Of a DNA stretch of 64,000 nucleotides, positions 35,060 through 47,134 are shown piece after piece. A model generated the notes under the pieces. The model was given only the letters and a program-made list of their open reading frames with translations. It was not told where the DNA came from and ran no database searches. The stretch comes from Phycomyces blakesleeanus NRRL 1555(-). Lineage: Eukaryota > Mucoromycota > Mucoromycetes > Mucorales > Phycomycetaceae. The position numbers were made by a program, and so were the translations under genes. The stretch's first letter is position 1. Every line of letters begins with the position of its first letter. The stretch is taken from positions 1,364,001 through 1,428,000 of the forward strand of contig NW_017265139.1 in assembly GCF_001638985.1 (NCBI RefSeq), in the 5' to 3' direction.

Positions 35060-35523
35060 ATGGCCAAGGACCAGAAGACCACCAAGCGTTCCACTCTCGC
35101 TGACGTTGTTACCCGCGAGTACACCATCCACATGCACAAGCATGTCTTTGGCAGATCCTTGAGAAAGCGTACTCCTCACGCTGTCAAGGCCATCAAGGCT
35201 TTTGCCGAGAAGGCCATGGGCACCAAGGATGTCCGCATTGACCCCGCACTCAACAAGGCCCTCTGGGCTCGTGGTGTCAAGCACATCGAGCACCGTATCC
35301 GCCTCAGAATCGCCCGTAAGCGTAACGATGAGGAGGATGCCAAGGATAAGCTCTACTCTTACGTCACCTACGTTCCCGTCGCCAGCTTCAAGGGTAAGTT
35401 TTCAAAAAATCGGGTGTCCTTTGTAGACTGTTACTAAGTTGTCATTATCTCTCTCTCTTTCTCTTCTTTATTTTTTAAAAAAAAATTATAGGTCTCGAGA
35501 CCACTGTTGTCGATGACGAGTAA
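35060..35523 (+). CDS. RPL31: 60S ribosomal protein L31 (eL31)
   Basis: Two coding exons (35060-35393 and 35492-35523). The product has all eL31 features: REYTIHMHKHVFG, FKKRAPRA-type segment here as LRKRTPHAVKAIKAFAEK, MGTKDVRIDP and LNKALWARGVKHIEHRIRLR, with the C-terminal exon adding LETTVVDDE. It lies at the peptide exit tunnel of the large subunit. An AG acceptor (TTTTCTAG) directly abuts the ATG, and a GTAAGT donor at 34942 indicates a 5' UTR intron of about 118 nt, common in fungal ribosomal protein genes. Codons are strongly biased to C-ending forms compared with neighbours, as expected for high expression. Confidence 0.97.
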
Positions 35524-36306
35524 AGAATATCTTTTCATCTCTGTCAGAATTTGAATTTTTACTTTATTAATAAAGCAAACTCATCATATACATACACACA
35601 TACATGCTAACATTATATATATATATCATGCTATGTTATTCTTTTGGGATAAAGAAGTGGGACAATCTACGTTTTGATTTTTTTTTATTTAATTTTGGTT
35701 AATACAGTTATATGGTGCTTATTGTTCATTAGTACGATTATTAGTACTATTGTTCTTTGGTCGGTTTGAAATGGATTTTTTTTAAAAGAAAAAAAGGGCA
35801 TTAAAATGAAAGGACTTTAAAGAGATATTGGTTAGAGAAGAGAGTAAGGTACATACTGCACAAAGTTAGATTTTTTGAAATGTAAACCAAAAAAACGCAC
35901 GTTTGTGCTGGTAATTCATGTATTCATGTATTCTAATCCGTAATTCTAAACCGCTTTTTATATATATATATAATTCATCTATTTATGTATTTTTAAGGTC
36001 TGATTTGGCTGGGGAAATTTAGCCAGCTGTGTTTATCTTCTCTTACTTTATTTTATATACACACCGATGTATACCGAAACCTGCATGAAATTAGTCATTC
36101 TTGCTGAACAGTCTAAACTCGTCCAAACACTATAAAACCGGAGTTTTGGCCTTTTGCTACCTTTCTTGCTCATTCACCTTTCACATATAAAAACCTTTGG
36201 CTCTCATACCCTTTACCCCCCTCACTCTTCTTCTCTCTATAAATATATCTATTTATTGTGTCAACTCCTCACAGCAAGACCAGTCATATATTACTGCTCT
36301 TTTCTT
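35524..36306. other. Intergenic region with a TATA box
   Basis: About 780 bp with the L31 3' UTR and the promoter of the next gene. TATAAAA occurs at 36131-36137. Microsatellite TA runs lie at 35618 and 35960. No gene is seen. Confidence 0.6.
36131..36137 (+). promoter_or_regulatory. TATA box of the 36307 gene
   Basis: TATAAAA, about 170 nt upstream of the start codon and followed by a pyrimidine-rich leader. Confidence 0.4.
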
Positions 36307-37210
36307 ATGCGAGATAAATCATTTTCATTCGAAACCCCTTTACCGTCAGTCGACACAGGCATCTATTCTCGAAAAGCACTCACATCCCTCTATGGCGTGG
36401 ATTTTATTGCAGCCACCGTATCTTCCGCAGCCGTCGCTCCCTTTATCGCTGTCGTGGATCGGTACGGATCTACATGATCTACTTGATAATCTCATGGCTC
36501 CTATTCATCTCTAGTTTATCAATAGATCTATAATCGAAAATGCAAACGGCAAGCAAACCTTGAACACCGGTCTCAGGAAAGGATTCCGGAATTTGTTGGC
36601 AAACCCTTTGCGATTCTTGGCCACACCACAGTTTGGATATGTTTATGGTACCTACTTTAGCACCTATATCGCTGCAAATACAATCGAGACTACCTGCGAA
36701 AATTATTCAGTCGATCTGAACAGAACTGCGTTTCTCAAATTTATCGGCACAAGCATCGTCAACATGTCGCTTTGCATCATCAAAGACCGTGCATTCACTC
36801 GCATGTTTGGCGTATCTGCCGCCAAACCCCTTCCTTTACTCACCTATCTACTATTTGCTGCACGCGATTCAATGACAATCGCTGCTAGCTTTACTGCACC
36901 ATCCTACATCTCGGCTACACTGCAGCAACACAAGCTTGTGTCTAATTCGGATCAGGGCAACACAGCTGCACAGTTGGTCTGTCCTGCTGCTGTTCAATTC
37001 TTAAGCACCCCACTACATCTATATGCTCTCGATCTCTACAATCGCCCAACTGTATCTCTCTGGCAGCGTGCTCGATTAGTCAAGGTAGAGTATTTAAAGA
37101 GTACGCTGGCACGCATCGGACGCATCGGACCGGCATTTGGACTAGGTGGAATTGGTAATACATATATACGAAACCTTAGAAAAACTATAATAGATAAATC
37201 TACCTCTTAG
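36307..37210 (+). CDS. Conserved-looking membrane protein, probably mitochondrial
   Basis: Two exons joined across a short intron (about 36463-36521). The product has about 280 residues. The start is MRDKSFSFETP. Exon 1 ends in a hydrophobic stretch (DFIAATVSSAAVAPFIAVVD). Exon 2 contains GYVYGTYFSTYIAANTIET, GTSIVNMSLCIIKDR, LLTYLLFAARDSMTIAASF and VQFLSTPLHLYALDLYNRP, and ends GGIGNTYIRNLRKT. Alternating moderately hydrophobic segments with Gly and Arg resemble small carrier-like or other inner-membrane proteins of fungal mitochondria. I recall similar uncharacterised fungal sequences but cannot name the family. There are no Px[DE]xx[KR] mitochondrial-carrier signatures. Transport function is not claimed. 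Confidence 0.8.
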
Positions 37211-40200
37211 ACCACAATAGGACACTTCTTCTTTAGAAACTTTATTCTGTAGACCATTTGTTGTTGTTATACCCAAGAATCACTTGGCTACCAATGACTC
37301 TTACTTTCCCACGATCATAACTGTCTTTTAATTTTACAATCGTTTTTTATTCTCTCAACTGATTTTGTGAACCTGTTGCTTTGTCATGCTGAGTGGCATT
37401 TAAAGATGTAACCAATAAACAATACCTTATCTGTAATCCTCTTACGAATATGGAATATCCATGTATGTATCAATCTTCCTAGATAACCGACTTTTCTTTT
37501 TTGTGTATTCGATTCATTATATAATCATACAAGAATTTATTTAATTGTGACAATGAAAGCAGCCAAACTTTGGAAAACGATATATAGAAGATTTTGAATT
37601 ATAGGTTAAGAAATAAAAAGAAAGCACCTTATATTTACTTTTAACATCGAATGACTCTCCAGCAATTCATAAGTCTATTGCTTTTGAATATTAAGCTCCA
37701 AATCACTAGAATTAATTATGAAGCGTATGAATTGGCTTAGAGTTCTTTTTACTTCTTGGTTAATTTCTGCTTTACAATTAACATCAAAAATCAAATAAAA
37801 AAAATCTCCTTCATCTTGCACACATAAAAATAAAACTGAACCAAATTTGAGATAAGAAAATGTGCGCAATTAAAGTTGCATCATACCTTTGTCTGGCATT
37901 TCTGATATCATTGTCAAGATGTATTGGCAAATACTAAGCATTTTCACGCTTTAAGAAAAGAAAAAGAAAAAAAAAAGGGGGATATTTCTGTCTAGATTGA
38001 CGCACAATTCATCTATTAGTTTGCCCGTGCGTTCATGAATATTTATTTTCCTAAATATATGACGCCTGTCGTGCAGAGAGTCAGCTATACATTGGTGTAT
38101 CTGGTATTAAGGCTGCAGGACCCCATACATAATCAAGGGCGCCATGATTTATATATGCCAGTATAAATAGCCACCAGATCTGGAGAAAAAAAAAAGACTA
38201 CTATATTTAAACAGCATGTGGGAAAAATTAGGAATCACATTATCTTTTAAAGGTATAAAGATATATAGTACCCAAATGAACTAAAGGTAAAAATTGTCAT
38301 GGATATTATCGAAAATTGTGATAATAGAAACTGAAACGGTCTGTTTTCTTATTTACACAAGAAACTATGTCGTAACTCAAGGGAAACCTCAGCTATATTT
38401 TCTAGCTAACTATACAAATTATCGGTCCGGTCCACCGGAAATTTACAGGCTTGTATTCATTAAAATTAATACTTTATACCAAGTATATGGGAATCGTACA
38501 CAATGATATAATACTGCAGACATTACATAATAATATACTTGATTACTACAAAAACAATATAGTACACAATGCAGTAATGTATAAAGAATAACAGCCACAC
38601 AACAAAAATCAATCAAAATATCTATAAGGGTGGCTTTCATTATCATAATCAAATCAATAACACATACAGCAAAGTTCTACCCAAAAAATAAAATAAACCA
38701 AATACAATGAAATGAAACAAAACCTACCAATTTAGTCCTAGCTAAAAGCAAAAGCAAAAGCAAAAATCAACAACGAATATGTGAATAAACTAGTCTTAAA
38801 ATAAGGCCTTCGTACTAGTGCACTATGTTGTGTGTGTGTGAACGGTTTGTGTACAAGGCGTGACATCAAATATCTCAGAGTACTAATATAGGAGAGTTAA
38901 GGAAGAGGGGCGGATATTTTGCTTATTTAATAATCAGATACAAGCGAGATCAGCACTTGATCTACAGGAGATACACTATGGTAAGAAAAAGGGTGATTTT
39001 ATTAGGAGATTTTTGCCAGCTTTTCTCAGGCGTTTAAGATGAATTTTTATGTTGTCTCCAATAAACAATACAACATATATATATATATATATATATCGTT
39101 CTATTCTAGAACGATACCTTCCCAATAGACATACAAAGGATATCATACAGTGTAGATAGTAATAGAGTAATTTACTAAATTACTTTAATAATGTAATGGC
39201 TTACCAAGATAGTATTTTGGGGGGTACATGTTAATAACCAGGTTGAAAAAAAGTTATTCTACTCTTGTCAATGATGTTATTCTATCTCTTTTTAGTCTTC
39301 ATCTTAAATAACAACTCTCCAAAGCATTTTTTTTGGACCTTATAATACTTACAATTTGAGTAACACAAATGAACCTCTCCAGAATATTGCCATCTACCTC
39401 ACAGTTGGAAAAGGAGATACTAGAAGTTTGAGAAAGCAACAAGATCTTTATTTCACAAACTATTCTCAAACTGTAACGAAACCATATCCTTCAAAAAGAA
39501 ATAAGAATATTGAATTGGTATATCTATAATAGCTTATAATAATGTGAACAATAAAGAAATGAAGACTTAATGTAATATCATCTTGTAATACTATACCATA
39601 TCACATTCGATATTTGAGAGCGACGACATGAACAATTGTTCGGGACTTGCTTGATCCTTTGAAGAAACAGCTGGGGACGTGAATTACCGTGCTCGGACAT
39701 ACCAGACACATTGGTTCAACGTTTGTAAAATATCCTTTTTATTCTTATGTCCTTTATTGGCCTACGATATCAGCTATGAGATGTGGGTGTAGGAAATTGT
39801 CGAGACATAAGCATTATTATGTCTGTTACATAGTAGGAGACATTAATGATATTAATCAGCAACAAAGAAACCTTAGCAAAAATATCTTGCTTATTTAATT
39901 GGTTAAGATCAAAGGATGCCTTGGGTGTCAAATTGGTAAAGAAGGTGTACTAGCCAAGTACATAGGTGTATTTGTGTGGCAATGACGTGCACTTTAGAAA
40001 CCAGGTCTTGTAGGGGTCTAATAAACTCTGGCCTCCGTCTGGTTGATTGTAATGATTCCTTGATAGTAAGGACTAGGAATAAGATAATTTCATTCAATGT
40101 ATTTCGGTCAATAAGGGGCTAAATATCCGAGGTTTGCTTGCTCGGTCCTTTCGAAAGTGTCACTTAATAGGAATAAATTACTAAGAAGCTGTATAAGATT

Positions 40201-42716
40201 ATATATAATAATTCAGCCAATCGAGTACTTGCAGAATAAAACATAAAGGCTCGTAAAGTTTAAACTTTTTACCCTTTAATTTTTCCGTATTTTATAGACT
40301 TTGTATATATAAGTATCGTATATCATATGTAGTTTTGATACATAAAGATTTATTACGTAATTAACTAAACAAACACATTGATATAAATGACAATCGCTTA
40401 AAAATCTTAATCATTATTCTACAAATATATCAAAACAAGATTTAGACTCCTTGTATTTGTCTTTTATTGTTTTAGATTCGCTGTTCTGAAGTTTGTGTAT
40501 GTATTGCTAAAATCAAGTATGAGTTGTGTAATTAAAACATTTAGAAACCATTTTGTATTCTATCCTAATAGCAATATAAAGCTGTTTCAAAGATAATATT
40601 GTATTAGCGGGTCATACCAGAGATATGACAGAATAAAGCATCTTTACAAGACCAGGTCAAGTCCTTGATCAAGCAGCCAAAGATTAAGAAGGAATCACTT
40701 TTATAGCTTTTCATGGCTTCTCAATGATCGCTCGGCGTTTCTTCTTTCCGCCAAACTGGCAATCAACTTTGTAGAAAATAATATCGTTTTAACAAATTTT
40801 ATAAAATCGAATTTTTTATCTCAAACAATATTATCTATTTACAGATAAATAAGATAGGAATTACACAGTAAGTGCAAGTTCATAGTATACTTTATAGCAA
40901 ATTATCCTATATATTAGAATATTGGTACTAAGTGATTATGACAAAGAATTATTTCTTTTTAGTATATCAAACAATAAAATATAGCTTTAAGTGCTAGCCA
41001 CCTTATAAAACCTCACATTGAATACCGTAACTTCCAAGTAAGCACAAATTGATAAGATACTACTCTAAAAAAAGCCAAGAATTATTAATTGTACAGAAAA
41101 GTCTTATGATATATGATCCATTAAAAATACAATTATAAAATGTAGAAAAGATATATCGATATGTGAATAGAATCTTACATGCACACAAGAGAGCGGAGAT
41201 ACACTGCTTTCCATAAAAGTAAAGGGTCGAAATAGGGGCGGTTTTCTCTCTCGAAAAGCGTCCCCTAGAATTACCTCAAAAATCACCCTCAAAATAGCCC
41301 TTTACCCCTATAGAGTGTATAGCTACTATGTATTGGTGGCAATTAAGGTTAATCGACAATTAACATTACGACAGCTGCTTTACCTAAAAAGATATTTCTT
41401 TTGGTTACCAACAAACATACTTTAAAATAAGAAAAATATTAATCAACCGGACTGTGTACCAAACCTCCACTGTTATCATTTCACTGTCAGCATCAAAACT
41501 GACGCGACACTGACTTAGTATGGCGTACGTTATAACGTAAGTTCTTGCGATACAAAAGTAGATAGCAAAAATGATCCGTACTACTATGCCGCTGCTTTCT
41601 ATTGGAAGGAGATGTAGTATGTCTGTATGAAAGCTTCCGGTTTTTCTCTAAGCAGAATATCATAATAGAATATATGCTTAAGAGTATAATACGAACAAAT
41701 TCGTAAAAAAAAATTGTGAAAACAATCTGAAATTTGCTTTCCAAGTAAGCAAATTTTTTTTTTGTTCTTTTAACAAAAGCTCTTAATCTAATGAAACCCA
41801 TCTTCAGGATTTTTACTTTTGGTTCGCACATTCTCACTTGGACTTTACGGCTTGAAATATTAATAGTGTATATAATGTATTACAAAATATAAAGTTTTAT
41901 AATGTGAACCATTTGAAGGAAGTTAGCAATAGGCCATTTTCGTCTTTGATAAAAAAATACACCGGGTAAAAAATAAATAAAATAAAAATTAGTCTTAATT
42001 ATTTGTCTCTACAATTTTTGCTAATTGTTTGGCACATATCCATCTCGTAGAATTCTGAAAAAAAGGTTGGTCAGAGGTATATTATAAGGAGTATAATAAA
42101 CCTTTTAGTGGTATCGTAATTACAATAGATGACATGTTTGTATTATCTTTTGTGTTCAGTTTCTTTTGGTACAAAAGATAAATAAATCAAAATCTCAACC
42201 TTGTTCTTGACACATGAAGAATCTACTGAACATTTGGTAATACTTAAATCCAGACTACGATTCCTTCAGATGATATAAAGATACTTCTTGAGAAGTTCGA
42301 TGATAAAAATAACAATAATAATAATAATACGTATATACGCGATTATTCCCGGAAAATGATTATCTAATATAAGAAGGTTGAAATCCGGGATTTGCTTGTG
42401 TGATACAGTTCTTGTCATAATTATGGTCGAGTATCACTCAGATGCTATTGAGGCCACACAGCTAAACAGCACTGATTACTTTACCATTCAATTTAAATCA
42501 ACATTTTTAAGGGCTATTCATATACAAGGATTTCAGGACCCATGGCTCATAGCCCAAAAAAAATTGATACGGAGAATACAGCGCTGATTAATACCCTATA
42601 GTTCAGTATTAATAATCAACCAAGTCGTTCTTTGGGATATATAACAATAAGAATAAGAAATATATATAAAAAAAAACTTACCCGAAAATCCACTCGGGGA
42701 TTGAATAAGTAAAAGG
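37211..42716. other. 5.5 kb gene desert
   Basis: The longest gene-free stretch in the window. I find no supported ORF, tRNA or clear transposon. It contains (TA)n near 39075, a 9-bp-stem hairpin at 39096-39116 whose centre TTCTAGAA resembles a heat-shock element, an AAGCAA repeat near 38745, TATAAATAG near 38163 and an (AAT)n run near 42310. Most of it is unstructured AT-rich DNA. Decayed transposon remnants or non-coding RNA genes cannot be excluded by eye. Confidence 0.55.
39096..39116. repeat. Perfect short hairpin with heat-shock-element-like core
   Basis: ATCGTTCTA-TTC-TAGAACGAT forms a 9-bp stem with a 3-nt loop. The core contains TTCTAGAA, an inverted nTTC/GAAn pair as bound by heat-shock factor. 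No gene start is near, so function is doubtful. Confidence 0.5.
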
Positions 42717-42728
42717 TATATATAAAAG
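42717..42728 (+). promoter_or_regulatory. TATA box of ADH copy 1
   Basis: TATATATAAAAG, about 50 nt upstream of the start codon. The following leader is nearly the same as that of copy 2. Confidence 0.7.
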
Positions 42729-42775
42729 GTGAATGTTGTTTAGCTTTATTACACTTTATTCCTATAACATACAGC

Positions 42776-43882
42776 ATGTCTACCAACACTTTCCACGGTT
42801 GGGCTTGTCCCGGCAAAGGTAAGCATTCTAACTAATTTTTTGCATCGTAAAAAAATCTTAACCCGAATCTTAAATTGACAGACCAACCTCTCGAATGGAC
42901 CGAATTGCCTTTGAAGGAATTTGACGACGAAACCGTTGAGATGAACGTTACTCACTGTGGTATCTGTGGATCAGATCTCCACACTCTAGATTCTGGATGG
43001 GGTCCTACAGACTATCCCTGTGTTGTTGGCCACGAAATCACTGGTGTGTGCACACGTGTCGGTAAGAATGTAAAGCATATCAAGGCTGGCGATCGTATCG
43101 GTGTTGGAGCTCAGTCTGGTTCCTGTCTCGAGTGTGACAACTGCAAGAATGGCGACGAAAATATTTGCCAGCGCAAGTCTGTCGGTACCTACAACAGCCG
43201 CTGGTATAACGGCGACAAGTCGTTTGGTGGCTACGCAGACAAGTGGAGAGGACATGAACGATTTGTCTTCAAAATTCCGGACAATATGTCCAACGAGATT
43301 GCTGCTACTTTCTTCTGTGCTGGTGTGACCACCTACTCTCCTCTCAAGCGTTTTGGAGTCAAACCCGGGGACAAGGTTGGCATAATTGGTATTGGCGGTC
43401 TCGGTCATTTTGGCGTACAATGGGCCAAGGCTATGGGCGCGTCTGTTGTCGCTCTCTCACACTCTGATCGCAAACGAGCTGATGCCAAAGAACTCGGTTG
43501 CGATGATTATATTATTACTACTGACAAGGAGGCAATGGGTGCTCAAAACGGTACATTTACACATATTCTGTGTACCAACTTTAGCGATACATTTGATTGG
43601 GCTCTTTATCTCAGTCTTATCAAGGCAAATGGCTACTTCATTATGGTTGCTCTTCCCGAGAAGCCGTTGACTAATATCCCTGCAATGTGGTTGGTCAGTC
43701 GTCAAGTCTCCCTGGTTGGATCCTCTATAGGATCTCCTTCCATGATCGAGGATATGCTTAAATTCGCTGCTACTCATGATGTTAAGCCTTGGATTAACAA
43801 ATATCCTATGAAGGATGCAAACGAGGCTGTCAAGGCCATGCGAGAAGGAAAAGCTAGATATAGATTTGTGCTGGAAAACTAA
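42776..43882 (+). CDS. Zinc-dependent alcohol dehydrogenase, ADH6/CAD type, copy 1
   Basis: Two exons (42776-42818 and 42882-43882) encode about 349 residues. The start is MSTNTFHGWACPGK. Catalytic zinc ligands lie in THCGICGSDLHTLDSGW and VVGHE. The structural zinc site is CLECDNCKNGDENIC. The Rossmann motif GIGGLGHFGVQWAKAMG is followed by SHSDRKRADA, where Ser and basic residues favour NADPH over NADH. This is the cinnamyl-alcohol-dehydrogenase/Adh6 branch that reduces aldehydes to alcohols. Substrates cannot be set from sequence. It is the upstream member of a tandem pair with the gene at 45367. The intron and the Rossmann region are the same in both copies. Confidence 0.95.
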
Positions 43883-45311
43883 GACTACGTTTCTTTAAAT
43901 TTTGTATTCCATCCCTCCTTACATTAAAATAAAATATGTATATAAAACATTAACTATAAGCATGTCAGGGGGTTTTATTATGTTTGCAAACGCAGACGCA
44001 GGTGCAGACTGCAGAGGTTAAACTTTGTAAATAATTGGCTAAAGAAGATCTGCATATAGTTAATATTTACAGATTGATTCTTCAGATCAAAGCTTGAAGA
44101 TTGTCGTCGGCAAAACTCTTGGTAATAAAGGTATCAGACATACAACTAAAGCTGAGGAAGTTAAAAGAAGGACTCAGTGCCTTTTATCTAATGCTAACTT
44201 TGGCTAATATGTTACATTATGCCGCCTGCATCTGCATCTGTATCTGCATCTTCGTTTGCAGATAATGAAACCTCTTATAATCATCAGATTCTAGAATATC
44301 TGGTCGTGTATGCGGATGACATGGTATATATAAAGGCAAGGCAGACAATTTTTATTTATTTATGTCAGAACTTAAATAGCCACAAAGCTTTTTTGATTGA
44401 TTTATATCTATTTCAGGCAAAAAATGTATTGAAATTGGAGTAGGAAATTAGAGCAGCTTCAGCAGTATCTAAAAAAAATCTTTAAACTTAAAAGGCTCTT
44501 TTCACGTACCTAAAATAACGTCAGAATTAAACGCAACTTTAGAGCAACTTTTGGAGTTTCTTTAAGAAAGTCTTTAAGACCAAATATAATCTTCGGCTTT
44601 ATTCCAAATAAAGACTTAAAACCAAGAAAATTTGAAAGCAATTCTAACAGTTTCTTTATAAAAAAAGCTTTAGAGCTATTACTTTTGGTTTTTTATTCAA
44701 GGTTTAAATTTATAGTCGGAAGAAAAAGAGATTGATATAATAAATGACAGAAGCCTTAAAAATCTTAAGACTTTTTTTTTTATTTTTATGTATACTTTTT
44801 CGTATAGAGAAACTGCTGGTAGCGATTTTTTTTTCTTTTTGGAAAATCTTTATTTATAAATTTTGATATAAAGATTCTGTGTAAAGAAACTTGAGTGGAT
44901 TTTATACTCTTTCCGAAAATTATTAGTGCAATTTTCTATCAGTTTCTCTAATACATTCCTCGCTTTTGGTGCATTTCATTTTTGCGCCGATAAGTTCCAG
45001 AAAGAGAGCAGAGCGATTAAAACAGATAGCCTTCAAAATTTTAACGAAATAAAGAAAGAAAGATAAGATGAAATAAAAGAAGGCACTGCCTTTTGTGTAA
45101 AATAGCATACGAAACAAATCCTAATATATAAACCAGTATACGAATCACATCCTATTATGTATATTGTGGAACTATTAAAGCTATTCAGCCACATCAACCA
45201 AAGTAAAAGGATATTTGTAAAAGGCAACATGTGCCACATAGTAATAATTTAGTGAATAATGGATATGATTCAAAAGATTGGGATTTTTAGCGGGCATACA
45301 TAATACAGCTG
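43883..45311. other. Spacer between the ADH copies
   Basis: About 1.4 kb of AT-rich DNA with a foldback repeat at 43983-44260 and many short TAAAGAC/GTCTTTA inverted words from 44470 to 44800. No supported gene is present. Confidence 0.6.
43983..44260. repeat. Foldback element with (GCAGAT)n arms
   Basis: The left arm (43983-44014) starts TTTGCAAACGCAGACGCAGG. The right arm (44226-44260) is its imperfect reverse complement, ending CATCTTCGTTTGCA. The arms are built from a GCAGAT-like hexamer and enclose about 210 bp. No clear target-site duplication is seen, so a mobile origin is possible but not shown. Confidence 0.6.
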
Positions 45312-45320
45312 TATAAAAGG
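45312..45320 (+). promoter_or_regulatory. TATA box of ADH copy 2
   Basis: TATAAAAGG, about 50 nt upstream of the start codon, in the same position as in copy 1. Confidence 0.7.
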
Positions 45321-45366
45321 AGGATGCTGTTTAGCTTCATTACGTTTTATTCCTATAACATACAAT

Positions 45367-46473
45367 ATGTCTACTGACACTTTCCACGGATGGGCTTGTC
45401 CCGGCAAAGGTAAGCATTCTAACTAATTTTTTGCATCGTAAAAAAATCTTAACCCGAATCTTAAATTGACAGACCAACCTCTTGAATGGACCGAATTGCC
45501 TTTGAAGGAATTTGACGACGAAACCGTTGAGATGAACGTTACTCATTGCGGTATCTGTGGATCAGATATTCACACTCTGGATTCTGGATGGAGACCTACC
45601 GACTACCCCTGCGTTGTTGGCCACGAAATCACTGGTGTGTGCACACGCGTCGGTAAGAATGTAAAGCATATCAAGGCTGGCGATCGTATCGGTGTTGGAG
45701 CTCAGTCCGGCTCCTGTCTCGAGTGCGAATATTGCAAGAGTGGTAATGAGAACATTTGCCATCGTCAGTTCATTAGTACCTACAACGGCCGCTGGTATAA
45801 CGGCGACAAGACTTTTGGTGGCTACGCAGACAAGTGGAGAGGCCATGGACGATTTGTCTTCAAAATTCCAAATAATATGTCCAACGAGATTGCTGCTACT
45901 TTCTTATGTGCTGGCGTGACATCCTACTCTCCTCTCAAGCGTTTTGGAGTCAAACCCGGGGATAAGGTTGGCATAATTGGTATTGGCGGTCTCGGTCATT
46001 TTGGTGTACAATGGGCCAAGGCTATGGGCGCGTCTGTTGTCGCTCTCTCACACTCTGATCGCAAACGAGCTGATGCCAAAGAACTTGGTTGCGATGATTA
46101 TGTTGTTACCAGTGACAAAGAGACAATGGATACACACAACTACACCTTCACACATATATTATCTACTAGCTTTAGTAATGACTTTGATTGGCCAAGATAT
46201 ATCAACCTTCTTAAGCCGAATGGCCATTTTATTATAGTTGGAGTCCCCGAGACGCCATTGACGAACATCCCTGCTCTTTTGCTGGCATATCGGCAGGCAT
46301 CCATCGTCGGATCTGCAATCGGATCTCCTTCCATGATCGAGGATATGCTTAAATTCGCTGCTACTCATGATGTTAAGCCTTGGATTAGCAAATATCCTAT
46401 GAAGGATGCAAACGAGGCTGTCAAAGACATGCGAGAAGGAAAAGCCAGATATAGATTTGTACTGGAAAACTAA
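45367..46473 (+). CDS. Zinc-dependent alcohol dehydrogenase, ADH6/CAD type, copy 2
   Basis: A tandem duplicate of the gene at 42776 with the same two-exon structure (45367-45409 and 45473-46473) and the same length. All zinc ligands and the GIGGLGHFGVQWAKAMG/SHSDRKR cofactor motif are kept. Differences cluster in two blocks. One surrounds the structural zinc lobe (CLECEYCKSGNENICHRQFIS). The other is the second half of the nucleotide-binding domain (for example TSFSNDFDWPRYINLLKPNG against TNFSDTFDWALYLSLIKANG). The rest is almost unchanged. The pattern suggests gene conversion and possible shifts in substrate preference. Both copies look functional. Confidence 0.95.
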
Positions 46474-47134
46474 GATTTTGTTTTTCTTTTTTCTTTTTTA
46501 AAAAAAATCATTTAAATATGTAATTTTGTTTTCATGGGTTGAATAAATTGACGGCTTTAGATATTTGATCGTAAGAACAACCTTTGCTAAATAAATTATC
46601 TTATTCGACTGTAATTGGAATGTATTGAGTGATCTCTTCATATTTGTTTAAAAAAAGTAGTTATAATGTAATAGTGATATTAATTATACTTGATATAAAT
46701 CGTTCCCTTTTTACATCATTCAATAACAGTAATAATAAGGGGAATACAAGTTATGTTAATATTAAATCATAAATAAAGAGATGTCAATATGAGATAAATT
46801 CACTTCAAGAAAAGAAAGTAATATGTAATATACACCCTTACTTAGATATACCTTGGGTTGTTACCAATGAGAGAAAGTAAGTATTGGATTAATTAAACGT
46901 TTTAAAGGTGTAGGTAGACTGTTAAGTGTTGGATTGGTACTCCGTCAAACGTCATTGGACCCACAGTCACTTCCAACAACACATTTTGCAATTGGCAGTG
47001 GACGCTCAAGGACAGTTCTACACTCATTGTACTTGACACGTAAGATGAACACGATGTCTCGATTGACATGGACAATTTATAAATTAGAGCAACTGTACTT
47101 AAACGGTCATTGAAATTATAGACAAATTAACATC
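46474..47134. other. Intergenic region between ADH copy 2 and SmG
   Basis: About 660 bp of AT-rich DNA holding the ADH 3' UTR and the SmG promoter. TTTATAAATT occurs at 47077-47086, about 50 nt before the SmG start. No gene is seen. Confidence 0.6.
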
